Shown here: in pieces, positions 34,222-44,941 of the stretch
Layout: the number at the start of each line of letters is the position of its first letter
Numbering within the stretch: position 1 is the first letter of the stretch
Assembly (NCBI RefSeq): GCF_035046505.1
Contig: NC_089822.1
Coordinates: forward strand, 100,634,659-100,698,658
Direction: 5' to 3'
Length of the DNA stretch: 64,000 nt
Source: Tiliqua scincoides
Taxonomy: Eukaryota; Chordata; Lepidosauria; Squamata; Scincidae
Made by a program: the position numbers and the translations under genes
The notes under the pieces: model-generated
What the model saw: the letters and a program-made list of their open reading frames with translations, nothing else
Databases searched by the model: none
Told to the model about the DNA's origin: nothing

Positions 34222-34651
34222 ATGCAGATGCTACTGCTCCTCTATGTGCTTTCCAGCCTGCTGGCCACTGGTCTCTCAGGTGACTCCAGGACCATGTACA
34301 TTTGTCTATACCAGGATGCAACCAGCAGCCGCAGAGATGGTTTCTTCAGCGTGGCCCCTTTTGTCTTTCAGGTGAAGAATTGGTGGAGCAATCATTGTAC
34401 TATGCAGTGGTGAGGAAGGAGGATCCACCCCTCTCTGTGACCTGCACATTGAAGAATTCTTTGTACCCTTGGCTGAGCTGGTATGTGCAGGACCTCCAGG
34501 GCCAGCTACATTTCCTGGCAACTATGAGAACAACAGGGGATATCTGGCAAGACTCTTTGTATTTGGTTGAACGGATTAGTGAGACGCAGCTGAAGCTGGA
34601 GATGAAGAGTGTGACTGAGTCCCAGACTCTCTACTGCACCTGCAGCAAAGA
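34222..34651 (+). CDS. TRBV: TCR beta variable gene, family B gene 1
   Basis: Leader exon 34222-34279 (MQMLLLLYVLSSLLATGLS, a typical signal peptide, donor GTGACT); a 92-bp intron; V exon 34372-34651 after GTCTTTCAG. Reads GEELVEQSLYYAVVRKED with SVTC (Cys 23), LSWYVQ (Trp 41), VTESQTLYC (Tyr 102, Cys 104), ending CTCSK. The short leader intron and different sequence separate it from family A and resemble ordinary mammalian TRBV structure. The frame is open and the RSS acceptable, so probably functional. A second in-frame ATG at 34228 is the start equivalent to gene 2. Confidence 0.85.
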
Positions 34652-34690
34652 CACAGTGGCAAACAGAGCAAGGGACCTGTCACAAAATCT
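34652..34690 (+). other. 23-type V recombination signal, family B gene 1
   Basis: CACAGTG (34652-34658), 23-bp spacer, nonamer ACAAAATCT (34682-34690, 7 of 9). Confidence 0.88.
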
Positions 34691-34779
34691 TCTTCATTTC
34701 TTCCTAGCTTTCAATGCTGTTCTCAAAATAGCAGAACTGGGTGGAGATGCAGGAGGACGTCATAGACACAGAATGTAAA

Positions 34780-34806
34780 CACTCTCTCTCTCTCTCTCTC
34801 TCTCTC
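34780..34806. repeat. CT microsatellite
   Basis: About 13 CT dinucleotides, 90 bp after the family B gene 1 RSS. Confidence 0.9.
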
Positions 34807-34993
34807 ATGCTGTGGATGAACAGTCTACATTTTCCCACGATGTACATGTTGTCTGGAAAGCAAATCAAATAAGCCCATAGGATGGAATGGAAGTGGGCCA
34901 GACCCCCTGAGAATGAACTGATGCCTTCAGAGACCCAGGAGCACACATGTAAAAACCCATGATAATAACTCCCTGTTAAATAACAGTTTAGAG

Positions 34994-35221
34994 CAGTGAT
35001 TTTCAACCTTTTTCATCTTGCAGCACACTCGCATGGGAATAAAATGGCCAAGGCACACCATCAGCTTTTTGACAATTAACAAGGCACACTGTGCTGTCAA
35101 TGGGGGCTCACATCCCCCAATGGTCCTATTGATAAATGACCCTCTCCCAAATTCCCATGGCACACCTGGGGACCATTCATGGCACACCAGTGTGCCATGG
35201 CACAGTGGTTGAAAATGTCTG
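34994..35221. mobile_element. hAT-like MITE
   Basis: 228 bp with inverted ends (CAGTGATTTTCAACC and the complement GGTTGAAAATGTCTG). The flanks GTTTAGAG and GTTTAAAT are an eroded 8-bp duplication. A truncated relative lies at 50275-50475. Confidence 0.7.
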
Positions 35222-35229
35222 GTTTAAAT

Positions 35230-36600
35230 AGCTCCCTCCTTCCTTAGTCTTCATCTCTGTGCTTCTGATGTGTTTATGCCCTGCAGGGCATCTGGGAGGA
35301 ATTTTATCAGGGGGTGCAAAGTTTCTTTTGGGCCCCTTCCCAAAGAGGGAGGGAGTGAAACAGAGGGAGGTGGCAATAGGGGTGGGTAGAATGAGAGCAA
35401 AACAGGCCAGGAATAGTCTCCCAGGTCTACCAGTCTTCCCAATGCAGAGCTCAGGTCTACATGCCTGCCTGGCGTTGGCAGCTAGATACAGTTATACAGG
35501 AAACCAAACATACTCCTAAGTCTCTAAAATCTTTCAAATATAGAAAATCGTTGCAATATATCATTGCATTTAGGCTCACAATAGAATGGCAAGTATTCTG
35601 TGTACACAAAAATTGACTTCTGCAAGTCCCGAAGCTGTGTTGCTGAGCTCCTCCACACTCCTTCATGGTAAGCGGATCCACAAGTCAAAGAGCTACTGTA
35701 GCAGGTTAGTTTCCTCCCAGATGTGACACTGTTAAGGAATGTATGCATTCCTGGGCCTGGTGTGTATGGCTTGTGGCCGTAGTCACCATCATGTGCCCAA
35801 GGTAATACCCCCAGCATCCCACATGGGCATTGAGTTTGGGTGAGATTGGAAAATGTAAGTTCCCAGGAAATTTCTGGGCCCCCTTCTTTGGCTCCTGGGC
35901 CCCCTTTTTTTACCCTGGGCCCAGGTACAAACTACCCTCTTTACCCTCCTCTCCTAGGCCCTGATGCCCTGTAATACATGTAGAGTCGCTTATAATAATT
36001 CTCACATCTAATAACTCCCACTTCCTTAGAACTTCACAACCTTCTTGCCATGAGTCTTCTGAAACAGTATCTTCCTTCTTGAGTATACTTGTGCAATTCA
36101 GGACAGCTCCAGTTCCCTCATTCATTAATGTTGTATAATGTGTACCCCGTCTCTCAGCCAAGGTGACTTACTGCCTGTCTCCCAAGACACATGGAGAGAA
36201 AACTCTTGAGATGGCACAAGAGCTTTTGATTTGTGAGTCACAGCATCCCAGTGGCATTGCCTCCATGGTGGTAAAACAATAATAATAAACATTTTGCGAC
36301 CCTTTTGTTGTTTCTCTAAATGGTCTATCTCAACCTGCCTAATGGTAAGGCCAATCTTGGAAACTTCCATGACAGTTTGTCCATGTGCCTTAACAGCCCA
36401 ATCCTAAGAGGGATGGCTGCCAGCAGAATATACATTGTGCTGGTGGCGACTGCTTTATGGCAGTCGTAAATAGGTGCAGATGGCAAGTGTGTCCCATGGA
36501 GCGAAATGGACTGCATTTCTGAATAGAAAAGCATAGGATTGTGCTGTTAACATAATATACTCCTTCAATGCCCAATTCATCTCCCACCTTCCTATGCTTG
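35230..36600. other. Intergenic DNA between family B gene 1 and unit 7
   Basis: No gene. 35980-36380 parallels 26040-26500 before unit 5, showing the same B-to-A spacing in two cassettes. The rest (35280-35960) is unique or unrecognised. Confidence 0.5.
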
Positions 36601-36644
36601 TTGTCTAGTTTAAAGTCTTCAAATTCTCTTGCTTTCTTGCTTAC

Positions 36645-36661
36645 CCTCACAACTTCCTGTT
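36645..36661 (+). promoter_or_regulatory. Conserved ETS-type promoter motif, unit 7
   Basis: CCCTCACAACTTCCTGT block, core 36652-36659, 116 bp before the leader ATG. Confidence 0.5.
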
Positions 36662-36774
36662 CACCCATCTGTGCTTTGCTGCAATCAGTCTCTTCATGGT
36701 TTTTATTAAGGATGCTGATGTGTCTGCTGTTGACTCAGTCAGGCTAATGTCTGCTTAGAGAACCTGTTGTCCCA

Positions 36775-37751
36775 ATGAATTTCCATTTGCTCATCATTTT
36801 CTTGTTCTCCTTCGGTAAGTGACTCAAAACTATAATTCACATCCACAGCTATCAAACTTTGAATGAGAGCTGGGACTGAGCTTTAATTCCCTCCAAAAAT
36901 ACGGAAGTTATTTTCAGTTTTCTAGTAAATGACTGGGGACAATCATTCTGAAGTGAATTGAAAATGATAATCTAGAGTAGAAGTGTAGTTTTCCATTGTG
37001 AATTTACAAATCCCCTTCATTCCATTGTTCTCTTGGGTCAAGCAGATTCCTGAAAAATGACTGCTTCCAATCCTTGAATCAGAGCTAGGACTGATCTGTA
37101 ATTCCATCTTAAGATATAGGACGTTTGTTTAAAATGTGCCGCTTCAACCCAACTTCCATGATTTAAAGGGCATGCTTCAGCTCAAAAACAAGGTTTTTTA
37201 AAATCAGAAAACAGCTTCAGTGGAACCCAGTCCTGACTGGGAAGTCCTTTGGGAGTGGTTTTGGTGTCATTTTTCCACTGAATATGGCCTCACAATGTTA
37301 TTATGGAATTATTTGGTAGTTTGATGTTTACTATGCTTATGAACCTCACCTAATGAAAATATGTCCTGTATCTGAAGTTGCGAGTAACATTGGCCTTTCT
37401 TTTGAATTCATTTAATTCAATCTTCATCTGCTTTATTTGTTTCTTACTCTTGATAGGTTGTGCTGTGAAGCAGCCTCCGTACATGGTGGTTGAGAAAGGG
37501 AAGTCTGAAACGCTAACCTGTTCCCAAATGCAAACGAATTATATTTACAAGTACTGGTATAAGCAAGAAAGGAGGAATGATACACGGCTTCAATTGGTGG
37601 TTTACTCAACCGACGAAAAGGATAAAAAGGTTGAGTCTGAATTTCAAAAGCACTTCTCATTCACTAGGGAAAAAAATGAAGTACTTTTCCTGCAGCTGAA
37701 GAGTGCTCGGCTGGAAGATACAGGCACCTATTTCTGTGCTGATCAAGAGCA
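36775..37751 (+). CDS. TRBV: TCR beta variable gene, family A unit 7 (K type)
   Basis: Leader exon 36775-36814 (MNFHLLIIFLFSF, donor GTAAGT); V exon 37457-37751 after CTTGATAG. Reads CAVKQPPYMVVEKGKSET, LTCSQM, YKYWYKQ, DTGTYFC, ending CADQEH. The intron is 642 bp. Its CDR2/FR3 stretch (DKKVESEFQKHFS) nearly matches unit 3, while the downstream flank also parallels unit 3. The frame is open and the RSS fair, so probably functional. Confidence 0.87.
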
Positions 37752-37789
37752 CACAGTGCGGCAACTGCCAAAAAAGTCAATCATAAACC
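37752..37789 (+). other. 23-type V recombination signal, unit 7
   Basis: CACAGTG (37752-37758), 22-bp spacer, nonamer TCATAAACC (37781-37789, 7 of 9). Confidence 0.85.
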
Positions 37790-38454
37790 CCCTCACAGAG
37801 AAATGCAAGCAGACTAGATAACAGATCCTACACAGGTGCAGCCCAAGATGTTTTGGCACCAGAGGTAGAGAAACCCAGTGGCAGCCCACAAATCAAGTTA
37901 TCAACATGGGGGTCCACCCACAAGAAAGTTCTCTGACGCAAGCCCAACTGAATTTGAAAAAGGAAGGGAAAGGTGTGCGAGGGCTATCATGTGTACAAAT
38001 GTACATTCATCACTATTTCCCTCTCTGTTTAGGACAAGAGCCACTGAAATATCATACAAATGAGGCTGTGACACAAAAAGTAGCACAGAGGTTAGAAAGC
38101 ACATACATATACATACATAAATACCAATGCCTATAAACTGAAAGGGTCCACTGTTCCTTCAGTACTAGTCAATTGCTACATATCAGTTTAGAGACAAAAA
38201 TAATTTCTTTTTCCCTTCCCCTTCATGTCTCAGTTTCTCATGTTTCTTTGCTCCCCAACACACTTGCTTTTTATACAGTAATTCCATTCCCCCAACCAGA
38301 AACTTCATTACAGGTTTTTGCTCAAGGGCAAATGCCAGTCTCTTCCTGGCTGTAAAACTAAAATATCAGGAATATTTATATATTGCGTTTATAGAAAAAG
38401 TTCACAAAACTTGCACAGTAAAATTAATCAATAAATGGTTTCTGGTTCCTGTTT

Positions 38455-38457
<3 letters not shown>

Positions 38458-38511
<54 letters not shown>
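38458..38511. repeat. GT microsatellite
   Basis: About 27 GT dinucleotides, 180 bp before the unit 8 promoter block. Confidence 0.95.
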
Positions 38512-38512
<1 letters not shown>

Positions 38513-38683
38513 CCTGGGCATTTCTTTGGAGATCTGAACATAGAGGCCCTCTTCAGCGATCCACACCTGACATTATTTAATACATAATTCTCCAGCCAAG
38601 TATTGTATAAGTCCTTCTGATGCTGCCTAAGATTTTAAGATTCATCACATGGCATTTCTCCTCTGACTCTCTCTCTTTCTTAC

Positions 38684-38700
38684 CCACACAACTTCCTGTT
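38684..38700 (+). promoter_or_regulatory. Conserved ETS-type promoter motif, unit 8
   Basis: CCACACAACTTCCTGTT, core 38691-38698, 102 bp before the leader ATG. Confidence 0.55.
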
Positions 38701-38799
38701 CACACACCTGCATTAGTCGCTTGACGGGTGTCCACGATGTTGCTGTGCCTTCAGTTGATTCGGCCAGGCAAATGTCTGCTTAGATGTCCTATTGTCCCT

Positions 38800-40396
38800 A
38801 TGAACTTCCTTATGCTCATTGTTTTCTTATTCTCCTCAGGTAAGTGGTTCAAGACCATAACTTAAATCTACAGTTGTCAGACTGCGACTTATCTTTACCT
38901 CAATTTATCCTTATCTTGATCGAAAAATGTTTTTATTTATTTATTTAAAAGACTTACATTCCACCTTCCCGATGCCAAAGCAAATACCTGATGTGGCTTA
39001 TTAAAATGTACAATATGTAAAACAATAAAGTCATAAAAAGAACAGTAAAACCATTGGGGGAGGGCAACTACAACTGGTGGTTGTTTTTAATTTTCTATTG
39101 AATGACTAGGGATAATCATTTTGAGATGAGTTGAAAGTGAAAACCTAAAAGTATTGTTTCCTTGAGTGAGCATGCAAATCCCCTTCATCCCCGTTTTCTT
39201 GGGTCAGACAGATTCCTGAAACACCCCTGAACACAGACAGTAGTGAAATAAGAGGGGCAAATCATGACTAACTATACCTCTATCCTAACACTTGTAAAAA
39301 GCTGAGAAAAACTGTTCTCTGGCTTTAATCTGTGTTTGCTTTTGGCACTTGTACTCTTTCTCCCCTCAGTTTGTTTTACTTCTCCATGCCGTTCTCCTCT
39401 GCTCTCCTTTTTGGTCCCCCACCCAACATTTCCCCTACTTTTAAACTTTAGCAAAAGGTGGGGTTGGTACCTCTGATACAAGCCATTGTTATTTAGGACA
39501 TGAGTGCTGTGTGAATGAGAGCTTACCCATGAGATTTGGAAAGTATTCTGCATATTGATGCAACATTTCGAACTAGGAACTAAGGCTACAATCCTATGCA
39601 TGCTTTCCTGGGAGTCAGCCCCGTTGAACTCAGTGGGACTTACTTCTGAGTAGACAGGCATAGGATTGGGATGTAAGATCCTAAATTACAGACCATTTTA
39701 GATATTTCCTTATGTTGCATTCTCCTGAACTTCCTGTGATGTTGAAACAGAAGTGTTGTAACATATCTTAGGCTCAGTTTACATGTGTATTTCATTGTTT
39801 CGATGTCTTTTAATCAAGATGCAACCCATAATGCATGTAAAAGAGATGCAGAAGAGCCTGATCGCAAAGGACAAGTTAACTCTTTCCCTTGTGCCGCTTT
39901 TCCACTGAAAATCACTTCCCTGATGTTGCCCCATGAAACAGCCACTTGATGTGAAGAAGGTTAGACAGCACATTGGCAATGTTAATGGACATTGTCTACT
40001 AGAAATGTGTCCTGTATCTGAAGTTGTGAGTGACATTCCCCTTTCTTCTGAATTCATTTAATTTGATCCTCATGCGCTTTATTTCTTTTCAAACCTGACA
40101 GGCTGTGCTGTGAAACAGCCTCCATACATGGTGGTCGAGAAAGGGAAGCCAGGAATGCTGACCTGTTCCCAACTGCAAACGAATCATATTAACATGTACT
40201 GGTACAAGCAAGGAAGACAGGATGATTCACGGCTTCAGCTGGTAATTCTTTCAACAGAAGGCTCAGATGGTCAAGTTGAGAAGGAATTCAAAGACCACTT
40301 CTTGAGCAACGGAACAAAGAACTACGCGTTGTCTCTGCAGTTGAAGGGTGCTCGGCTGGAGGATTCAGGCACCTACTTCTGCGCTAAGCAAGATTA
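38800..40396 (+). CDS. TRBV: TCR beta variable gene, family A unit 8 (M type)
   Basis: Leader exon 38800-38839 (MNFLMLIVFLFSS); V exon 40102-40396 after CCTGACAG. Reads CAVKQPPYMVVEKGKPGM, LTCSQL, NMYWYKQ, DSGTYFC, ending CAKQDY. The intron is 1,262 bp and contains a SINE-tail fragment (about 38930-39050) and a short inverted-end repeat near 39585-39680. The frame is open. The heptamer's last base is A instead of G, a milder defect than that of unit 6. Possibly functional at reduced efficiency. Confidence 0.85.
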
Positions 40397-40435
40397 CACA
40401 GTAAACCAACTGCTGAGGAAACCAAACACAAAACC
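40397..40435 (+). other. Variant V recombination signal, unit 8
   Basis: Heptamer CACAGTA (40397-40403); nonamer CACAAAACC (40427-40435) with a 23-bp spacer, or ACACAAAAC with 22 bp. The essential CAC is intact. Confidence 0.8.
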
Positions 40436-41231
40436 TCTTCACAGGGAAATGCAAGCGTACAAGATTACACAGGTGCAGCCCGAGGCCCTTTCACGCCAGA
40501 GGTGGAAGATTCCAGGGGCAGCCTCTTCTCAGGCCGAGAAATGAACATGTGGCATAATGCAGAGGCATGTTCTCCAGCACAAGCCCCACAGAATGAGTGG
40601 AAGCTGTGCAAGAGATGCCAGATACATACATCATTATTCCTGTCTTTGTGTTGAGCCAGAGCCACTGAGATATCAACCAGCTGAGGCCATGAGGCAAAAA
40701 GCAGCACAGAGGTTGGAAAACAAGTATAAACAAATACCAATGCCTATAGAGACCCTGAGGCACAAATGCCCCTTCAGTTATAGACAATTGTTACACATCA
40801 TTTGAGAGGCAGAAAGGGTTTTATCTTCCCTTCCTTCTTCTTCTTTGAGTTGGGCATCCCTATCCTACCTAACCCCCAGCATGGTGGTGCAGCAGCAAAA
40901 ACATGCCATCTGCTGTATGCCATGGGGATGTTTTAGGCCCTGGAGGCCTACCTGGGATAAAGAAACATTTGTTCCCCTGCCCCGGGGTAAGCCCACAGCA
41001 GTCCGCCTGATCTACTCAGACCCGCACCAGCAGTATCACTGGCACAAGTCTTTGTGACCCATGAAGTCAGATCAGGCATGGGAAGGGGTTTAGGTTCAGC
41101 AGATGCCACTGCCTTTGAACTCACCCCCTTCCTGGACCCAATGAGTCCTCCGTCCCATTCCCATCGCTGCCCTGTTCCGCCCACCACCACTGCACTCTAC
41201 CCCCTCCCCACGTCTCTTCAACCCTCTATGC

Positions 41232-41578
41232 CAGTGGTTCTCACACATTTAGCACCGGGACCCACTTTTTAGAATGAGAATCTGTCAGGACCCACTGGAA
41301 GTGATGTCATGACCAGAAGTGGTCATATCAAGCAGGAAAATTTTCACCAATTTAAGGCTGCAATCCTATCCACACTTACCCAGGAGTAAGTTCCATTTAC
41401 TATCATTGTTAAAGCATATATATGGTAGCCTGTTACAAGTACACATTCCCCCCAAATGCAGTCACATACCATAGTAGCATCAAGTCAAATATATTAAAAA
41501 TAAAATATTGAAATGAGTGGGGACCCACCTGATATTGACTCACGACCCACCTAGTGGCCCACAGTTTGAGAAACACTG
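41232..41578. mobile_element. hAT-like MITE with perfect 8-bp target duplication
   Basis: 347 bp with inverted ends (CAGTGGTTCTCACACATTT and the complement AGTTTGAGAAACACTG). CTCTATGC flanks it at 41224-41231 and 41579-41586, exactly repeated. No coding capacity. A truncated relative is near 43130-43210. Confidence 0.88.
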
Positions 41579-42624
41579 CTCTATGCATTCTTCCCTTGGC
41601 AGTGCAGGGTCCTCAGTCCCTCGATACACGGACCTGGTTGCTTGCTGCTTCTGGCAGTGGCCAGTTCATGCACTCTGGTGAAACACATTTGCAACCGCCA
41701 GAAAGTGTGTTGTGTCGCTGGAACATACATTCTGGCGGTGTAAATGGAGGTTGGATTGGGTTGTTAGTTTCTAATGTCTCTTTGCTCCACAACATATCTG
41801 CTTCCTATAATTTTATTGCTTTTTCCAATTTCCTGACATGAAATTTCATTTCAGGGCTGGTCCAAGAGCTCCTGGCCCCTGAGGCAGCAACTCAAGTGCT
41901 ATGCCCCTTACCTGGTGATAGACCAGCCTCTGCGCTACACACTCCTTGGATTGTAAAAGAAGGATGGGAACGGAGAAGGAGGGGAATGTGGAGGAGAGGA
42001 GAATGGTAGTCTAGACACCAGCTTCCTTCCATCCACACGTCTTCTCCTGCTTTGTCTCCCCCTTCCTTTTCTAATTCAAAGAGTGGGAGATGGAGCCATG
42101 GAGATGAGTGGGAAGGCTGAAGTGGGTGCCCCACCAACTTGCTACCTGTGGTGTTCACCTCGGTCAGCCTCAAGGATGGGCCAGCCCTGATCATGGCTTT
42201 CATGAGTCTTGTTCACTTCTGAGGGCAGTGAATAGCTTTCATGGTGTCCTTGAGGAGAGCTGCAGTTTCACATATTTAATTGAACATATCTACATATTTC
42301 TACATATTTAATTGTAGGCCACATGCAAATGGTGTAGCAACAGAAAGTTAGGGAAGAAATCCAAGACTCTTCAATGCTCGTGGCGAAACATTCAGATGTC
42401 ACTCTCCTATTGCTTGTAAAAATAAAATATTATTTTTAAGAATTTTAATACAACTTTTCAACAAAAAGTTCTTCATAAGGTTGTTTACAGAGCAAAATAA
42501 ATTTATAAATGTTTCCCTGTCCCAAAAACTCTCTCTCTCTCTGTGTCTCTCTCTGTGTTTGTGTGTGTGTATTATGTATTATTCTCGTATATAGAAGAGG
42601 CACAATAGCTGACAATCTGATTAA

Positions 42625-44700
42625 CATAAGAACAAGAGAAGAGCCCCTCTGGATCATCTAGTCCAGCTTCCTGTATCTCACAGTGGCCCACAAAATGCTT
42701 CAGGGAGCACAGAAGAGAGCAATACACCACCTGCGTCCTGGTGCCCTCCCCTTCATCTGGCTTTCTAAGGTAGACTACTTCTAAAATCAGGAGCTTGCCA
42801 CCAGTGGTGTCACTAGGATTCGCATCACCTGGTGCGGGAGGCCTGTGCGTCACCCCATGGGCTCACCCCAGGGTGTTGCGGGGCAACACCCCAAGTGGTG
42901 GGCGTGGTGATGTGCCATTGCCCCGCCCCCATTGGTTTTTTGGCTGTACCTTTTGTTAGAACACAGATATTTCAATGTGGTTTCTTTCATTGTATTTTGC
43001 ATGAAATTATGCATTGATTGATATATAACATGATGGTCTTATTCCTCCAAATTCTGATTTTAGTGATTTTCAAAACTTGTAGAATCTCATACACACGCAC
43101 CCCGTGTCAACTTACTAACACCTTATTACAGCAGTTCTCAAACTTTTAGCACTGGGACCCACTTTTTAGAATGACAGTCTGTCCAGGACCCATTGGAAGT
43201 GATGTCATGGCCAGAAGTGACATCACCAAGCAAATTAAAATAAATAATTAAAATAAAATAAAAGAAATAATTAAATAAGGGTGAGCCACTTCTGTTCCAC
43301 TAAGTGAATCTACTCTGAAGTAAGTCCTATTGTGGTCAATGGAGCTTACTCTCAGGAAAGTGTGGGTAGGATTGCAGCCTGTGAGCCCACTCCTATGCAT
43401 GCCTACTCTGAAGTAAGTCCCATAGTGGTCAATGGGGCTTACGCTGTAGTCTGCCTGCAATAACAACCCCTCAAAAAGCATCAGTGAGATTTCTAGCCCT
43501 CCCAGTGTCCATTCAAGCCTCTTTTTTGGGGGAGGGGGGAGGCTGCCTTCTGGAGCATATGTTGAGCTTCAGTCCCATTGGATCGGGACCATTCTGGTGT
43601 CCTCACATTCCCCTTTGCCTGGCCTGCCCACCAGGCAAGGCTCGTCTGCCTACTCAGGCTTCTTCGATTTCCATGGGACTGGGAGGGAGGTACCTCCTTC
43701 TCCCTTCTGTGTTTTTGGGGGCTGCATGCTTTGGATCAGGACCATTCTGACATCCCTGGAGTCCTCTCAGCCTGCCCTGAGTCCTCTCAGTCCTTGCCTG
43801 GACTAAGGCGAGTTCTCCCACTCGTGAGTAAACGCGGCCACGTGGCTTTGTTTCAGGCTCAATAGACACAGCTGGGAAGGAAGCAGGGACCTCCTCGTGT
43901 TTTGGGGGGCTGCATTCATTGGATCGGGACCATTTTTGTGTTGTTGGATTCCTCTCAGCCTGCCCTTTCCAACGGACTATGGCAAGTACGTCTACGTGCG
44001 AGTAAATGTGCAATACGGCTCACTTTTAGTTTCCATAGGGCTCCATGCATTTTTTCTTTCTGGTTTTTTGGCCATAACTTTTGAACGAAAGGAGCGATTT
44101 CAATTCTGCTTTTTGCATTGCACTCCTCTGGACATTCCGCATTCAACCATATACGGCACAACCAGATAGTTCCAAAAGCCACAAAGTTAGCGGGTCCTCC
44201 CCCAGGGCGCATCACCCCCCCGCAGTCGCCCAGTGTGGCCCACACCCCCCGCACCCTCTAGTGACGCCAGTGGCTTGCACATACTATCATGACTTGTAAC
44301 CGTGATGGACTTTTCCTCCAGAAATTTGTCCAATCCCCTCTTAAAGGCTTCTAGGCAAGATGCCATCACCACATCCTGTGGCAAGGAGTTCCACAGACTA
44401 ATTACACACTGGGTAAAGAAATATTATCTTTTGTCTATCCTAACTTTCCCAACACTCAATTTTAGCGAATGTCCCCTGATTCTGGTGATGTGAGAGGGAA
44501 AAGAGCGTCTCTCTATCCATTCTATCCACCCCCTGCATAATTTTGTATGTCTCAATAATGTCCCGCCAGGTGCCTGTTTTCTAGACTGATGAGCCCCAAA
44601 CGCTGTAGCCTTTCCTTGTAAGGGAGGTGCCTCAGCCTAGTCATCATTTTGGTTGCTCTCTTCTTGTCCAGCCAAGAGCATTTTGGTTGCTCTCTTCTTG
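42625..44700 (-). mobile_element. Antisense CR1-like LINE 3' end split by a hAT-like element
   Basis: 42625-42801 is the reverse complement of the 3' UTR of the LINE at 1-650. 44273-44700 is its continuation, including the protein part with PQDVVMAS and FLEEKSIT on the - strand. The two halves were contiguous before the hAT-like insertion at 42802-44272. Confidence 0.82.
42802..44272. mobile_element. hAT-like element nested in the LINE, with internal repeats
   Basis: 1,471 bp with ends CAGTGGTGTCACTAGG and TCTAGTGACGCCAGTG, inverted to each other. The flanks both contain CTTGC, an eroded 8-bp duplication. It contains a fragment of the 41232-type MITE, a sensor of nested insertion, and three imperfect units of about 160-185 bp around GGATCGGGACCATT (about 43578, 43734 and 43920). 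No transposase frame was recognised. Confidence 0.7.
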
Positions 44701-44810
44701 TCCAGTTCTCTTCTTGTCCAGCCAAATATTATATAAGTCCCTTTGATGCTGCCTAAGATTTTTAGATTCATCATTCAAGGAATTTCTCTTTTAATTCTTT
44801 CTCTCTAACC

Positions 44811-44826
44811 CACACTACTTCCTGTG
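44811..44826 (+). promoter_or_regulatory. Conserved ETS-type promoter motif, unit 9
   Basis: CACACTACTTCCTGTG, core 44817-44824, 117 bp before the position of the lost start codon. Confidence 0.5.
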
Positions 44827-44941
44827 TGGATAAGAAAACCATCTGTGTTTTGTTGCATTACTCACTTGATGGGTGTCGAGAATGTTGCTGTATCTGCAGT
44901 TGACTCGGTCAGGCAAGTGTCTTAGAAATCCCATTGTTCCA

